This document shows positions 35,385 through 47,300 of a stretch of DNA of 64,000 nucleotides, piece after piece. Under the pieces are notes generated by a model. It was not told the origin of the DNA. It saw nothing but the letters and a program-made list of their open reading frames with translations, and did not search any database. Each line of letters opens with the position of its first letter. Positions within the stretch are counted from its first letter, which is position 1. The translations under genes and the position numbers were made by a program. Location: NCBI RefSeq assembly GCF_024679095.1, contig NC_066562.1, forward strand, positions 5,162,601 to 5,226,600. The letters are read 5' to 3'. This DNA comes from Eriocheir sinensis. Lineage: Eukaryota; Arthropoda; Malacostraca; Decapoda; Varunidae.

Positions 35385-35650
35385 CCCTCAGGTGAGCAGC
35401 ACCCCGGCGGCCACCTGTCCACACACTCGCGGGGTGACAGGTGTGGCCTCCCCGCCCCTTACCTCCGCCTCGCCGCCGTGCCTTGCTCCCCCCTGCACCT
35501 CCCGCAGCTCCTGGCTATCCTTCACCTGTCTTCCCCTCCTCGGCTTCCTTAGCGCTCACTATTACGGCGTTTTGTGACACATTGCAAGAGGTGAGGCAAG
35601 CAAACGGGTGGCTGCTGGTCTCGGTCTGGGCTCTCAGGTGTTGGTAAGTT
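35385..35650 (-). promoter_or_regulatory. CpG-rich block, candidate promoter and 5' exon of TRIP4
   Basis: CpG-dense sequence (CCCCGGCGGCC, CCGCCTCGCCGCCGTG) 1.9 kb upstream of the TRIP4 ATG. On the minus strand GCGAGGCGGAG is followed by GTAAGGGG (donor at 35462), which could pair with the acceptor just before the TRIP4 ATG. Plus-strand donors (TCAG/GTGAGC near 35391, GTTG/GTAAGT near 35644) are also present, so transcription may be bidirectional. No coding sequence is claimed. Confidence 0.4.
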
Positions 35651-36196
35651 GGTCTGGGTTTATTATTTATGATTTTTACGGGGTGACATTATTTTCTTCC
35701 TATATACCTCTTTTTCTATATCTATACGGTCTGGGCTTTCAATATACCTCTTTCTCTATATCTATCCATCTATTCTGTTGGTTGAATGATTGAGAGAAAC
35801 AGAGCAGAGATTATTTTTGAATTAGGAAAACCGAAATCGTTCTCAAGAGGTATTCACTCATATGTCTCATTTTGTCCCGTGTTCCAAAGGCTTTCTAACT
35901 ATATATAATATCTCTCTTTCTATATATCATTATCTATTTCTTCATTATTTCTTTTAAGCTCATTATATCATTTAATTTATATATGTAACCTGTTTCCCCA
36001 ATTTTTATCTTTTAGGGTGTACTTTTCTATCTATCCATTTATCTATTCATCTACATTTCAGGAGGAGCTCAGGATTGTTTTCTTCTATTGTATCGTGTCT
36101 GCTGCATGGCTAGGCTACAACTCTACCCCACTTCCTATATCTCCTTCCCTCATCCCTCCATTTCTTACTTTCCTCCTTCCCTCCGTTCCTTCCTTC

Positions 36197-36699
<503 letters not shown>

Positions 36700-36702
<3 letters not shown>

Positions 36703-37660
36703 ATTCCTTTTAGTAATTCTAAGTAATAAAGGCAGACAAATCGTTTTCCTCGCTTCATTTAAACTACAAACGGGAGGATTGAAGGAAGACTTGCGACTAC
36801 CTTGAATGGAGAAAAGGAAAAAAAAAATCAATTAAGAGAAATGAAAATGAGAGACTGGGGGAAAGTTTTATAGCCCGGTAGAGCAAATTTGTACGCTCCC
36901 CAACCAAACACAAAATACCATGAAAATGCCTTGTGTAGTGTGTGGCGTTGATGTAAAAAGGAGGGAATTTTAGATAACCACACAGGATATCTCTTTTGTA
37001 TCTGGTATAGAGAAGAATTTACGGATCATTGTGAAGAAAATTAGTTTGGTTTGGGCGCTTACAATGGCTCGGTGCTGGACTGTCAAACTGGCCCAAAGAA
37101 GGGACACAAAACTACCTTCAGTGAATTACGAGCTGCAAGTCCGTGGTTCATCTTCTTAAACATTTCGCGGCTCACACTGTGCACCCACATTTGATAAAGC
37201 TTTAAAAGAGGTTGTGATACAATCTCAACGTAAATATTCTGAATTTTTAAAGAATATTAAACTAAATCAATGAAATATTTATACAACAAATTAGAAATGC
37301 GGCACGTATTTAGCGGCGCTCTTATGAATGCTTTGTCACTTTATATGGCTTTCATCATAGCTCTTGGATGGTTAAAAAAAAAAAATCTGTAAATAATAAT
37401 GTAAAATAATGTATCTCCGAATAAGACGAAAACAGTGTTTAGTTTTGGTAAAGCGCTGAAAAGGTGGCACGAGCGGCCGAGTTGAGGTGAGACATCTCGA
37501 CGGTGGCAACTTGGAAAGAACACTGCAAACCGTTACTGACCTTGGCCTGCTCAGCCTCTCTCGCCACCTTCCTCTTGTTTGACAATACAACTATAATACC
37601 GCCAACATTAATTATTAAAATAACATCATTTACAATACTGTCAACATCATCCCATCACTT
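36700..37660. other. Single-copy-looking spacer
   Basis: About 950 bp with little repetition. CATCTTCTTAAACATTTCGCGGC (37150-37172) resembles the left part of family A. No exon supported. Confidence 0.45.
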
Positions 37661-37669
37661 TCCGTCTGT

Positions 37670-40600
37670 CTACCTTACCGCCTCTTCTATGTTTCCCGGT
37701 TCCTTGGTTGGCACTCGAACGAACTGATTCACTCGAGCCAGGCGTCCGAATCTCTCAAAGGCGGATTCAAACACACTCCACCTCGCCATCATGATAACGA
37801 GAGCCAGGACTTGGCCCGCCGCAGGAATGCTCCACGCCAGCCACTCGCTATGGGTTTCATGGTACATGTATATCTGCGGCACCGAACAGCCCAGCCAGGC
37901 CAGAGTCGTGATGACGGTCAGCTCCCTCTTCTCCGACACAAAGATCGCGGAGAGGAAGCCCAGCGGCAACATGAAGATTAGAAGCCACACCTGAGCGCCT
38001 CTTGAGGCAGCAAAAGGGGCGCCTTGGACGATGTAAACGGTGTAGTTGATGAGAAGAGGACTCAGTGCCGCCAGAGCCAGCCAGTACCAACCCATCGTCC
38101 CCATCACCACCGCCATGGCTGCCACACGCCCCCCTGCGGCAGAGAAAGGAGTCAGCCTCAGCGTCCTAAGTTAGTGTTAACAGCACATTGTATTTTCCGG
38201 TTTCTGACCCACAACAATTGCAAAGGAACACCAGTAATTAACGATTTTAGCAATAACTCTAGCTTCTGCACTGTGAATGTGAGAACCGCTCCTGAGAACC
38301 CGGGCCGAATATTTTCCTTTGTGGCCTTGGGAAACATATGTTGTGAGAGCCGAGAGCATTTGAAGGTGTGTTCGCAGTGTTTCCACGGGTAGTTTTATGA
38401 GCCTAGTGATAGTCTGACAAGGCTTCTGGACTGGGAATGTGAAAAATCCTCCTGAGAACCCGACTAATCTCCTTTGTGGCCTTTGAAAATAGTTGTTGTG
38501 AGCCGAAAGTGCCTGAGAATACCAACCCTGTCCGCTAGCCTCTGTATATCTTGCACCAACGTACCCATGTTCAGGGTGAGAGCGGAGAGGATGAGGAGGT
38601 AGTCGAGGGCCGGGAGGGTGCGGTGCGTCTCGTCGTAGTATTCTGTCCATATGTAGTCACTGACCCCGTAGATGGCGTGCAGGGTCAAGACGACGCCGGC
38701 CACCAAGGGTACGTAGACTGGGGGAAGGCGACCGGTGAGATGTACATACGTACAAGAAGAAAAAGAGAAAACGTGCAATGCATAAAGGAAAATTTATATA
38801 AATAAAGATAAATTAAGGGGGCTCCCGTGGTCCCGTGGTAGAGTCTCCGCCTTGCGCTTCGGCGGGTTCCTAGAGCGTGGGTTCGAGACCTATCCGGTGC
38901 CCCGGGGGGTTGCGCGGCATGCTCCGCCTTCCTCCATTGGGGTATATCCCCAACGAAATACCCCCCCCCCCCCAACACACACACACAGAGAAGCATCAAA
39001 CTATCCCTGGCAATGCCCAAAAGGCCAAAACCCCCACGCAAGCCTTGTCAAATATGTGAGCTTGTGCACCTAAATATGTTTAAGAATATGACCTACCTAC
39101 CTCGACTTTACGCTACCCAGAGAGAACAGCGAGTAAGGTGAGGAAACCACTTACCGTAGTGGACAGGAAGGTCTTGTTCCCACCACAGATGGACCACCAC
39201 GTAGCTCTGTGGGGGAAGGGAGTGAAGGGGATTAGTGAGTCGGGGGTCACGAGTCACTCCACCTGTGTAATGACTGTGGAATGCTGTGTGGTGGTGATGG
39301 TGAGGAGGTGAAGGAAAATAATGATAATGAAGGATGAGAATGAAGATGAAGGAGCTGCATTCAAAGATCCCACACCCAAGGAGGGATTAATTAAGAGGAG
39401 GAGGAGGATTCAGCAGATACATATGATTCATAGACGTACCGTACACCCAAAGAGGAAAAAGAAGAGGAGAAAGAGGAGGAGGAGCAACACAAGGAGCCAC
39501 CTGCCTGAAGTACAGCTTGCATGAAGGTGCCAGTGCAGTAGAAGAGTCTGAGGGAAGACGCCCAGCAGCGGAGTGACAGGCTCTGAGGGTCTCGAAATCT
39601 CCGGATATACCTGTAACACACACACACACACACACCCGTCTCACCACACGTACGTTCGTCTCACACCCGCGCAACATTTTCCATGACTTCCCTTACCTGG
39701 CTTAGCACAAACACCTTTCCACACCTTAATTGTCTCTACCACACTTGTTTCCTGCCACACACCTGCCACATATGACTTTAAGTTTTGCTTCCGTGGAATA
39801 TAGTGTTCAGCATACCTGCATGGCTACCCCTTCACTGACCCAGGTTCGAATCCCGGTCCGAGCAGTCGCGATGTGGCAATCCCGGTGTCACAGGGGATGG
39901 CACCCCAGTGGATATGGCCTCCCCGAGTGGAACCCCCCTCGGGATTTCGGCACCCCTATTTTTACCAGGGAATATGGCCCCTCCTTTTTTATCACTTTAG
40001 GAGCGGGCAAGAAGTAGTTGAGCCATTTAATTCGGGTTTATAATGTTTGATGTATAATGATTTGAATATTTTTAAATCATTTTTTTAAAATCAATTTTAA
40101 TAATAATAAGAATAATAATGAAATTATATGTTTCAGTAGGAAATAAAAGGGGTTCTAAATTCCCTTAGAGATTTCGGTACAGGGATGAAAGATTCCCTAG
40201 AGTATATGGCTCGGGGGTGCCAAAAAATGGAGGGGGATACCAAGGGGGGGTCCAAGTAACCTCAGGGATTTTGGCTCGGGGAAGCTAAATTCACTAGGGT
40301 GAATGGTTCGGGGATGCCGCGATAGGGGGAAGTCAAATTCCCTATGACACCGGATTTCACAATGGCTCATGTCTGGGGGTAATTGCATGGCTGTTACCTA
40401 TAACAGGCTCAAAGGGCCAACGGAGCGGAGATGAGCACAGCAGTCACACGCATCTATAGTGTATGCACCCACCTTTACCTTATATGTTTTTTGAGGTTTA
40501 CTAATTACTACTATACTACTACACGAACCATCGCAGGAGGGAGGAGCAGGGAACAGCGAGGAGCAAGTAACATTTGGCTTTGCCTCCGAAGCTTCGCTGA

Positions 40601-40969
40601 GCCATTCGCTGCCATTCATGTCTGGAAGAAGAAAAGTGGTGTTAAGTCTTCTTAAATAAAGTAAAGCTGATGATAAAAACAATAACCAAATGAAGAAGAA
40701 GAAGGAGAGAAACAGAGAGAGAGAGAGAGATGACAGCATATTGTATTTGCTTCGATTCCAAACTTGATTCTAACTTACCCGAAGAAGTGGAAGAGGTTGG
40801 TGATGAGTCCAGCCACAAAGAACAGGCCCAACGTGAACCCCCCCTGCACCCAGCCTCCCGCCAAGCCGCCCCTCTCGAGATGCATGGCGGAGCAGGCGAT
40901 CACCAGGCTGATATCCCCCAGGAGGAACACCAGCCCGAACACACACGCCGCTAACTCGAGAATCTCCAT
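37670..40969 (-). CDS. XK-related-like multi-pass membrane protein
   Basis: Five exons join in consistent phase: 40969-40779, 39610-39505, 39206-39155, 38717-38523 and 38133-37670, giving 335 residues. Hydrophobic spans fall at about 5-27, 41-63, 117-136, 154-171, 190-217, 228-247, 253-272 and 280-298. The N-terminus has the XK-family layout: a first span with GDISLV, a second with FTLGLFF, then the basic stretch FFGYIRRFRD and the helix LRLF...MQAVLQSYVVV, which resembles the LRLFE...PQLLLQLY motif of XK-related proteins. Members of that family include lipid scramblases (family knowledge). No caspase site is seen and scrambling is not claimed. Exon 2 ends in a GC donor (CTTCAG/GCAGGT). The exon 4 donor lies at the edge of a family A repeat. 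The C-terminus is uncertain, because GAGGCG/GTAAGGTAG contains a donor-like site just before the stop. Placement in the XK family is moderate; a multi-pass membrane protein is certain. Confidence 0.7.
38255..38522 (+). mobile_element. Family A repeat inside an intron of the XK-like gene
   Basis: Two partial units: CTCCTGAGAACCCGGGCCGA, and CTCCTGAGAACCCGACTAAT with CTTTGTGGCC. It ends in GTGCCTGAGAATAC at 38522, exactly at the intron boundary. In gene sense the intron begins GTATTCTCAGGC. Confidence 0.8.
38816..38900 (+). mobile_element. tRNA-like SINE head
   Basis: CGTGGTAGAGTCTCCGCC (A-box region) and GGTTCGAGACC (B box, 38879-38889) have tRNA-like spacing. The flanking 3' sequence does not complete an acceptor stem, so it is more likely a SINE than a tRNA gene. 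It lies in an intron of the XK-like gene. Confidence 0.6.
38985..39090 (-). mobile_element. Family A fragment
   Basis: ATCAAACTATCCCTGGCAAT, CACGCAAGCCTTGTCAAATA and TAAATATGTTTAAGAATATG match the left half of family A (compare 20470-20530). Confidence 0.55.
39825..40380. mobile_element. tRNA-like box B followed by a degenerate foldback repeat
   Basis: GGTTCGAATCCCGG (39843-39856) is a perfect B box. From 39877 to about 40362 the two ends are imperfect inverted repeats: CCGGTGTCACAGGGGA on the left, and the complement of CCCTATGACACCGG on the right. Recurrent internal motifs (GATATGGCCTCCCCGAG, GAATATGGCCCC) also occur inverted on the right. Old and diverged. Confidence 0.5.
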
Positions 40970-40980
40970 CCTTGCCGCGA

Positions 40981-41470
40981 TACTGACTAGGGGAGATGAA
41001 GTGACAGGCTTAGTGACTAGATAAGGGGGTTGAGGCTTGTATATGGATGACTATAGGTGGAAGGGCTCCGGAAGATGACTGAGTGAGGGAGACTGGCCGG
41101 TTAAAGTGACTGGGTTGTTAAATGGAGCTGGGTGAGGAACAGAACCTGGAAAATGCCTTGGTGACTAGATAAGGGGGTTGAGACTTGTATATGGATGACT
41201 ATAGGTGGAAGGGCTCCGGAAGATGACTGAGTGAGGGGAGACTGGCCGGTTAAAGTGACTGGGTTGATAAATGGAGCTGGGTGAGGGACAGAACCTGGAA
41301 AATGCCTTGATGACTAGATAAGGGGGTTGAGGCTTGTATATGGATGACTATAGGTGGAAGGGCTCCGGAAGATGACTGAGTGAGGGGAGACTGGCCGGTT
41401 AAAGTGACTGGGTTGTTGAATGGAGCTGGGTGAGGAACAGAACCTGGAAATACGACTGCCTTGGTGACTG
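40981..41470. repeat. 148-bp tandem repeat, 3 copies, abutting the XK-like start
   Basis: GTGACTAGATAAGGGGGTTG, GGAAGGGCTCCGGAAGATGA and CTGGCCGGTTAAAGTGACTG recur with starts near 41013, 41160 and 41308. The first copy begins about 40 bp upstream of the ATG at 40969, so the array occupies the expected 5' UTR/promoter. Confidence 0.9.
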
Positions 41471-42170
41471 CCTTGGTGATGCGTGGCTGGGGGACTTTCT
41501 CTATGGCTGGCTTGTCTCAGTGAGGGGATGAGCTACGTGATTTGCTTGGTTTTCACAGTATCTTCATTACCTTTTTCCTTCTTTTGATCGATATGGGTAT
41601 CTTGTTTATTCTTACTTATTCATTGTTTATTATTGTTTATTCTCACATAGTCTTTTTTTCAGGGGGGGGCAATTCTTCCTTCCTCTTACTTCTGTCCACT
41701 CCTTTTTGATTTTCAGGAGCTGCACTGTTTTGTTTTCTTATTTTCTTTCTTTCTTTATTGCCCTTGAGTTGCTTAGTTTACTGTAAAAAAAAATATATCA
41801 CTCATTTATAATCTGTACTGGTGGTGGTGGTAGGCTAATCACCTAATCCCCATGGCTGAGATAAGCGTTATCAGCTCTTTAACCTTAAATTCCAGCACAC
41901 ACACACACACACACACACACATACATAGATGCCTTTACCTGAACACAAGCTCCAGGGATTTACAGGTATACTCACATCAGAAAGGGGAGGGTAGGGCGGC
42001 AAAAACAGCCCCTAGGTCTTGGGGCTCGTCTGCCTCTCTCCCTATAGGTCTTTGGGGGTTGGCCAACCTTTAAATATTGCATTAAACTAAACTTAAAACT
42101 ATATGTGATGTTCAGTAAACTCAGTCTAATGAAGTAATTTAAGTCACTTCCCACATAAGTGAAGCTTCCA
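41471..42170. other. Spacer with short LINE tail and (CA)n
   Basis: TTTATTGCCCTTGAGTTGCT to CTGTAAAAAAAAA (41755-41795, plus) is the last 40 bp of a family L tail. (CA)n lies at 41897-41920. Nothing else recognised. Confidence 0.6.
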
Positions 42171-42179
42171 CTAAATGAA

Positions 42180-42370
42180 GCTTTTTTTACATTCGAGGAA
42201 AAATGCCCGCTAATCACTGCCCCTATAAAATGAGAGGTCAGTTTTGGGTGGAGAGGTGTCTTGGTACTCTCCCCTTGAAAGAGGTCCAGTTGTAGGCAGG
42301 AGGAAATACAGATGAAGGACTGAAGGCTGTTCCAGAGTCCACCAGTGTAAGGGATGAAAGAATGGAGAAA
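42180..42370 (-). mobile_element. LINE 3' tail with C-terminal ORF remnant (family L)
   Basis: The minus strand reads TTTCATCCCTTACACTGG, then CTGCCTACAACTGGACCTCT, AACTGACCTCTCATTTTATA and AGCGGGC. It links the C-terminal motif found at 28.5 kb to the 3' UTR found at 24.8 and 34.6 kb. This shows they belong to one family. Confidence 0.75.
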
Positions 42371-42599
42371 GTATAAGAGACCAATGAAAATTAAAGAAAA
42401 AAATACATGCTCAACAAAATTATGATAAAAGGTATTTCACACATTGTATATCAGTTCATTTTTCTAATTTACTTGTTTGCCTTTCGTGTTTTGCTCCCAA
42501 GACCACAAACACACATACCAAGTGATGACACACCACTGCAGTAGTCCACCACCATCATACCACCACAACCACTAATGCCCCCACATAGGCTACCACACT

Positions 42600-43665
42600 C
42601 ACCACGTTCACTGTCACCACCACCACCATGTATTGCTACCATCATCACCTCAATCAGCACAACACATGCACACTGTCACCACCATGTCCCCACCACCTTC
42701 ACAAGCACCAACACCCCCACACAGCACCAATGTCCCCACCACCTTCACAAGCACCAACACCCCCACACACCACCAATGTCACCACCACCTTCACAAGCAC
42801 CAACACCCCCACACAGCACCAATGTCCCCACCACCTTCACAAGCACCAACACCCCCACACAGCACCAATGTCCCCACCACCTTCACAAGCACCAACACCC
42901 CCACACACCGCACCCATGTCCCCACCACCTTCACAAGCACCAACACCCCACACAGCACCAATGTCACCACCACCTTCACAAGCACCAACACCCCCACACA
43001 GCACCAATGTCCCCACCACCTTCACAAGCACCAACACCCCCACACACCACCAATGTCACCACCACCTTCACAAGTGCCAACGCCCCCACACACCACCAAT
43101 GTCACCACCACCTTCACAAGCACCAACACCCCCACACAGCACCAATGTCCCCACCACCTTCACAAGCACCAACACCCCCACACAGCACCAATGTCACCAC
43201 CACCTTCACAAGTACCAACACCCCCACACAGCACCAATGTCACCACCACCTTCACAAGCACCAACACCCCCACACAGCACCAATGTCCCCACCACCTTCA
43301 CAAGCACCAACACCCCCACACAGCACCAATGTCACCACCACCTTCACAAGTACCAACACCCCCACACAGCACCAATGTCACCACCACCTTCACAAGTACC
43401 AACACCCCCACACAGCACCAATGTCCCCACCACCTTCACAAGTACCAACACCCCCACACAGCACCAATGTCACCACCACCTTCACAAGCACCAACACCCC
43501 CACACAGCACCAATGTCACCACCACCTTCACAAGTACCACCACCCCCACACAGCACCAATGTCACCACCACCTTCACAAGCACCACCACCCCCATACACC
43601 ACCAATGTCACCACCACCTTCACAAGCACCACCACCCTCACACAGCACCAATGTCCCCACTGTAC
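42600..43665. repeat. 46-bp minisatellite, about 22 copies
   Basis: The unit is CACCTTCACAAGCACCAACA plus CCCCCACACAGCACCAATGTCACC/CCC. Variation is mainly GTCACC versus GTCCCC and AAGCACC versus AAGTACC. Since 46 is one more than a multiple of three, all three plus frames stay open for about 1 kb and read the same 46-residue super-period. Flanked on the left by (CAC)-rich sequence. Not called as a gene. Confidence 0.95.
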
Positions 43666-43834
43666 GTTATCACCACTGGCTGAGAAGAGCAAGATAAGAT
43701 AACTCTGAGGCGTGCAAAGAGCAATGAACGTCTTGCTCACAAAATAATAAAAGGAGATAAGGCAGATCTTGTGATGCAGACTCAAGAGGAGTTTGATTTA
43801 CTGTGCATCATATATAGATAGATAGATAAATAGA

Positions 43835-43835
<1 letters not shown>

Positions 43836-43882
<47 letters not shown>

Positions 43883-44004
43883 TACAGCAAAGGAGATGGC
43901 TCAAGGGCAACAAAAAGAGTGCAGAGAAAAAAAAAAGCCTGTTACTCACCACTCCCATAATAGACAAAAGTAAAGAGTGGCCAAAAGAGAGGTCAATTTC
44001 GGGT

Positions 44005-44060
<56 letters not shown>
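43836..44060. repeat. Two (GT)n tracts flanking a LINE 3' tail
   Basis: (GT)n at 43836-43879 and 44005-44058. Between them TACAGCAAAGGAGATGGCTC to GAGGTCAATTTCGGGTGG is a family L tail in minus orientation. Confidence 0.9.
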
Positions 44061-44226
44061 CCATGATTTCTCTAACACCTCATACTACTGTCCTATAGCT
44101 TTATTTTCCTGTTTTTCTAAAGATTTTGCAACCATCCTCAACTGTAAATTTCTTCAGCATGTAGCAACTTATAAATAAATACAGTAAAGGCTTAACATAA
44201 TGCTATAATTCCTTTCTCATGTGCCT

Positions 44227-44232
44227 TTTATT
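44227..44232 (-). other. Candidate poly(A) signal of ATXN10
   Basis: AATAAA on the minus strand, 162 bp downstream of the ATXN10 stop codon. It is the nearest one seen. Confidence 0.35.
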
Positions 44233-44393
44233 AGTGGTTTATCATTCCTACAGAGTGGTCATCCAGCCATTGTGCCGATGTCATGTTCCTAGCTGCCCTC
44301 TGTTCCTGACTGTCCCCCTTTGTTTACGAATAAAAGATAGCCAGGAATAGGGGGACAGCTAGGAACACGACACCAGCTCTGGCTCACCCCTGG

Positions 44394-47300
44394 TCAAAGT
44401 TCTGGAGGAGGGGAGGATGACGACCGGGGGCGCTGAAGTAACTTAACCTTGCCCCCCTCCTCCACCGCCTCCATCCCCAGCTCCGCCAGGCCGGGGCTCT
44501 CCACCACCCCCTCCATCCGTAGCTCCTTGATCCTCTGCTGGTTCTCTATGTTCCCCTCGAGCAGGTTCCGCAGGGCAAAGATTGATGCTTCCTTGATCAG
44601 CGGGTTCCTGGCGTCAAACTTGGAGCTCTCAAGTACTAGCAGCAACCCGTCCATTTCCCTGACCTGTGTGGGAGGTGGAATGGGGAGTGTGTAGAGTGCC
44701 GTCCCATACTTCATCACCAATAGTTAGTTTTGCTGATTTTTTTATACCACTTGTTATGACTGAGTTTGTAATGTGTCAACTTAACTCTGAAAATCCAATG
44801 ATCCTAACTTCAATATATTGTTACATTTACATTTTCTTTTGCAAGTCTAATAAAGAGTTTCAAAGAGTTTCCATCCCTAAAATGGTATTAAAAAGCCAAA
44901 CAAGCCATAGAACTTAATACTAATACCAGTACGACATTTTTTATACCCCTTTTTACGATTGAGTTTGTAATATGTCGACTTAACTCTGAAGATCCAACAC
45001 TTCTAACTATCTCCGTCCCAAAGATGGAATTAAAAAGCCAGAGCCACAGAACTTAATATTAATACCAGTACAACATTTTTTATACCCCTTTTTATGACTG
45101 AGATTATAATATGTCGACTTAACTCTGAAAATCCAACACTTGTGACTATCTCCGTCCCAAAAATGGAATTAAAAAGCCAGAGCCACAGAACTTAATATTA
45201 ATACCAGTATGACATTTTCTTATACCACTTTTTACGACCACTTGTAACTGCGTCGACTTAACTCTGAAAATCCAGCTAGCCAACTCCATCCCAAACATTG
45301 AATTAAAAAACAAACCACCCATATGACTTGATAAATACTACCACTACAACAACATTTAGTCGTCCCCTCACCAGGTCTTGATTGGCAGAGTTGCGATAGA
45401 CGAGGCTGGCGATGAGGCGGATCAGGTCACACTTGAAGCCGAACGCCGGGTGACCCTCTGCGCGCGCCATCTGCTCCTCGTCGCTTAGGTCCGAGAGCCG
45501 GTCGAGGGGCGTGAAGGAGTTCCCCCCCATCTTCCCTATGTCACTTATGCACCTCAGTAATGCTAAAGGGGAGGGAAAACTATAATAGGGGAGGTTGAGA
45601 TGAGGGCAAAGGAGACTGAAAACCACAAGAAGGGGCCAAGTTGAGGGCTGGGGAAGTAGGTATGGAGTGGGGAGGAAAACACTGATCAGAAGGAGGAAGA
45701 GGAGGAGGAGGAGGAGAGTGGAAGCATAGACCTGGAAAAAAGACAAAAGAAAAAAGAGGAAAGAAAAGAAAAGGAGAAAAGTGTAAGGAAAAAAAAGGAA
45801 AAGAGCGAGGGAGATTGAAGACAACAGAAGGGAGATAATAAAGAGGACATTGAATTTTATCTTAATTAGAGAGATGCCTTGATCCTTCCCTCCTGACAGT
45901 GTTCAAGTCATAGGCAGGAGCACATACAAACAAAGGAAGGATGTTCTTATGTATGTGGTTGAAGATTTATAGTAAGAGGTGTGGAGATGAAAAAGAGGGC
46001 ATTGAATTTTATCTTAATTAGAGAGATGCCTTGATCCTTCCCTCCTGACAGTGTTCAAGTCATAGGCAGGAGCACATACGAACAAGGAAAGGCTGTTCTT
46101 ATGTATGCAGTTGAAGATTTATAGTAAGAGATGTGGAGATGAAAAAGAGGGCATTGAATTTTATCTTAGATGGAGAGATGGCTTATCCTCCCCTCCTGAC
46201 AGTGTTCAAGTCATAGGCAGGAGCACATACAGACAAGGGAAGGCTGTTCTTATGTATGTGGTTGAATATTTATAGTAAGAGATGTGGAGATGAAAAAGAG
46301 GGCATTGAATTTTATCTTAGTTGGAGAGATGGCTTATCCTCCCCTCCTGGCAGTGTTCAAGTCATAGGCAGGAGCACATACAGACAAGGAAAGGCTGTTC
46401 TTATGTATGTGGTTGAATATTTATAGTAAGAAATCCTAACTGGGTGTTGCTGTGTTCTTCACCTTTCCCCTCTGATTACCTGTTCATGAGAGGCCAACCA
46501 GGTAAGGAAAGATAAGGTAGTGATGAAGTATACTCCTGTCTCTTCCCCTCTTCTCCTCATTATCTTTTCTTCTTCCTCTTCCCTTATCTCCTCCTCCTCC
46601 TGTACTACTCTTTTCTCCTCCTCCTCCTCCTCCTCACACACTTTTCTTCCTCCTTTTCCTTCTTCTGTACTCCTTTCTTTCCTCCTCCTCTCCTCATCAC
46701 CTCTTCCCTATCTCCTCCTTTACTACTCCTTTCTTCTCCTCCTCACACCCTTTTCATCCTCCTTTTCCTTCTTCTGTACTCCTTTCTCTCCCCCTCTTTA
46801 TCTCTTCCCCTATCTACTCCTCCTCCTTCTGTGCTTCTATCTTCCCCCACTCCTTCTCACCAGTCCCTTTTCTACCTCTTCTGTACTCCTTTCTCTTCCA
46901 CTCTTCCCCTATCTCCTCTTCCTCCTGTGCTTCCTTCTTCCCCCCTTCCTTCTCTCCAGTTCCTTTCCTTCTTTTATACTCCTTTCTCCTCTTCCTCTTC
47001 CTCCTCCTCCTGTGCTTTTCTTTCACCTTCCCTCCTTCTCACCAGCCCTTTCCTTCTCCTACTGCACTAATTTCTCTCCTCCCCTCCTTACTACAGTACC
47101 TTCCTCCTCCTTGCCTCACACACTCACCCACACTGGTCACAAGGAGGCTTCTGTCTCGCTGCAGGGTCTGGCGCCAGGTGTCAGAGGCGGCTGAGGCACA
47201 CACGAAGGTCCCCAGCCGTGCCAACACCTGCAGGGCCAAGGGCAGTGTTACCAGGGGATTGTACACGGAAAATATCACGTGGAAACGAGCACGGAGAGGA

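Noticed and set aside
42575..43702. Three overlapping 350-375-codon frames rich in Thr/Pro/His
   Set aside because: All three frames are open because of the 46-bp unit. A real coding exon would not show this.
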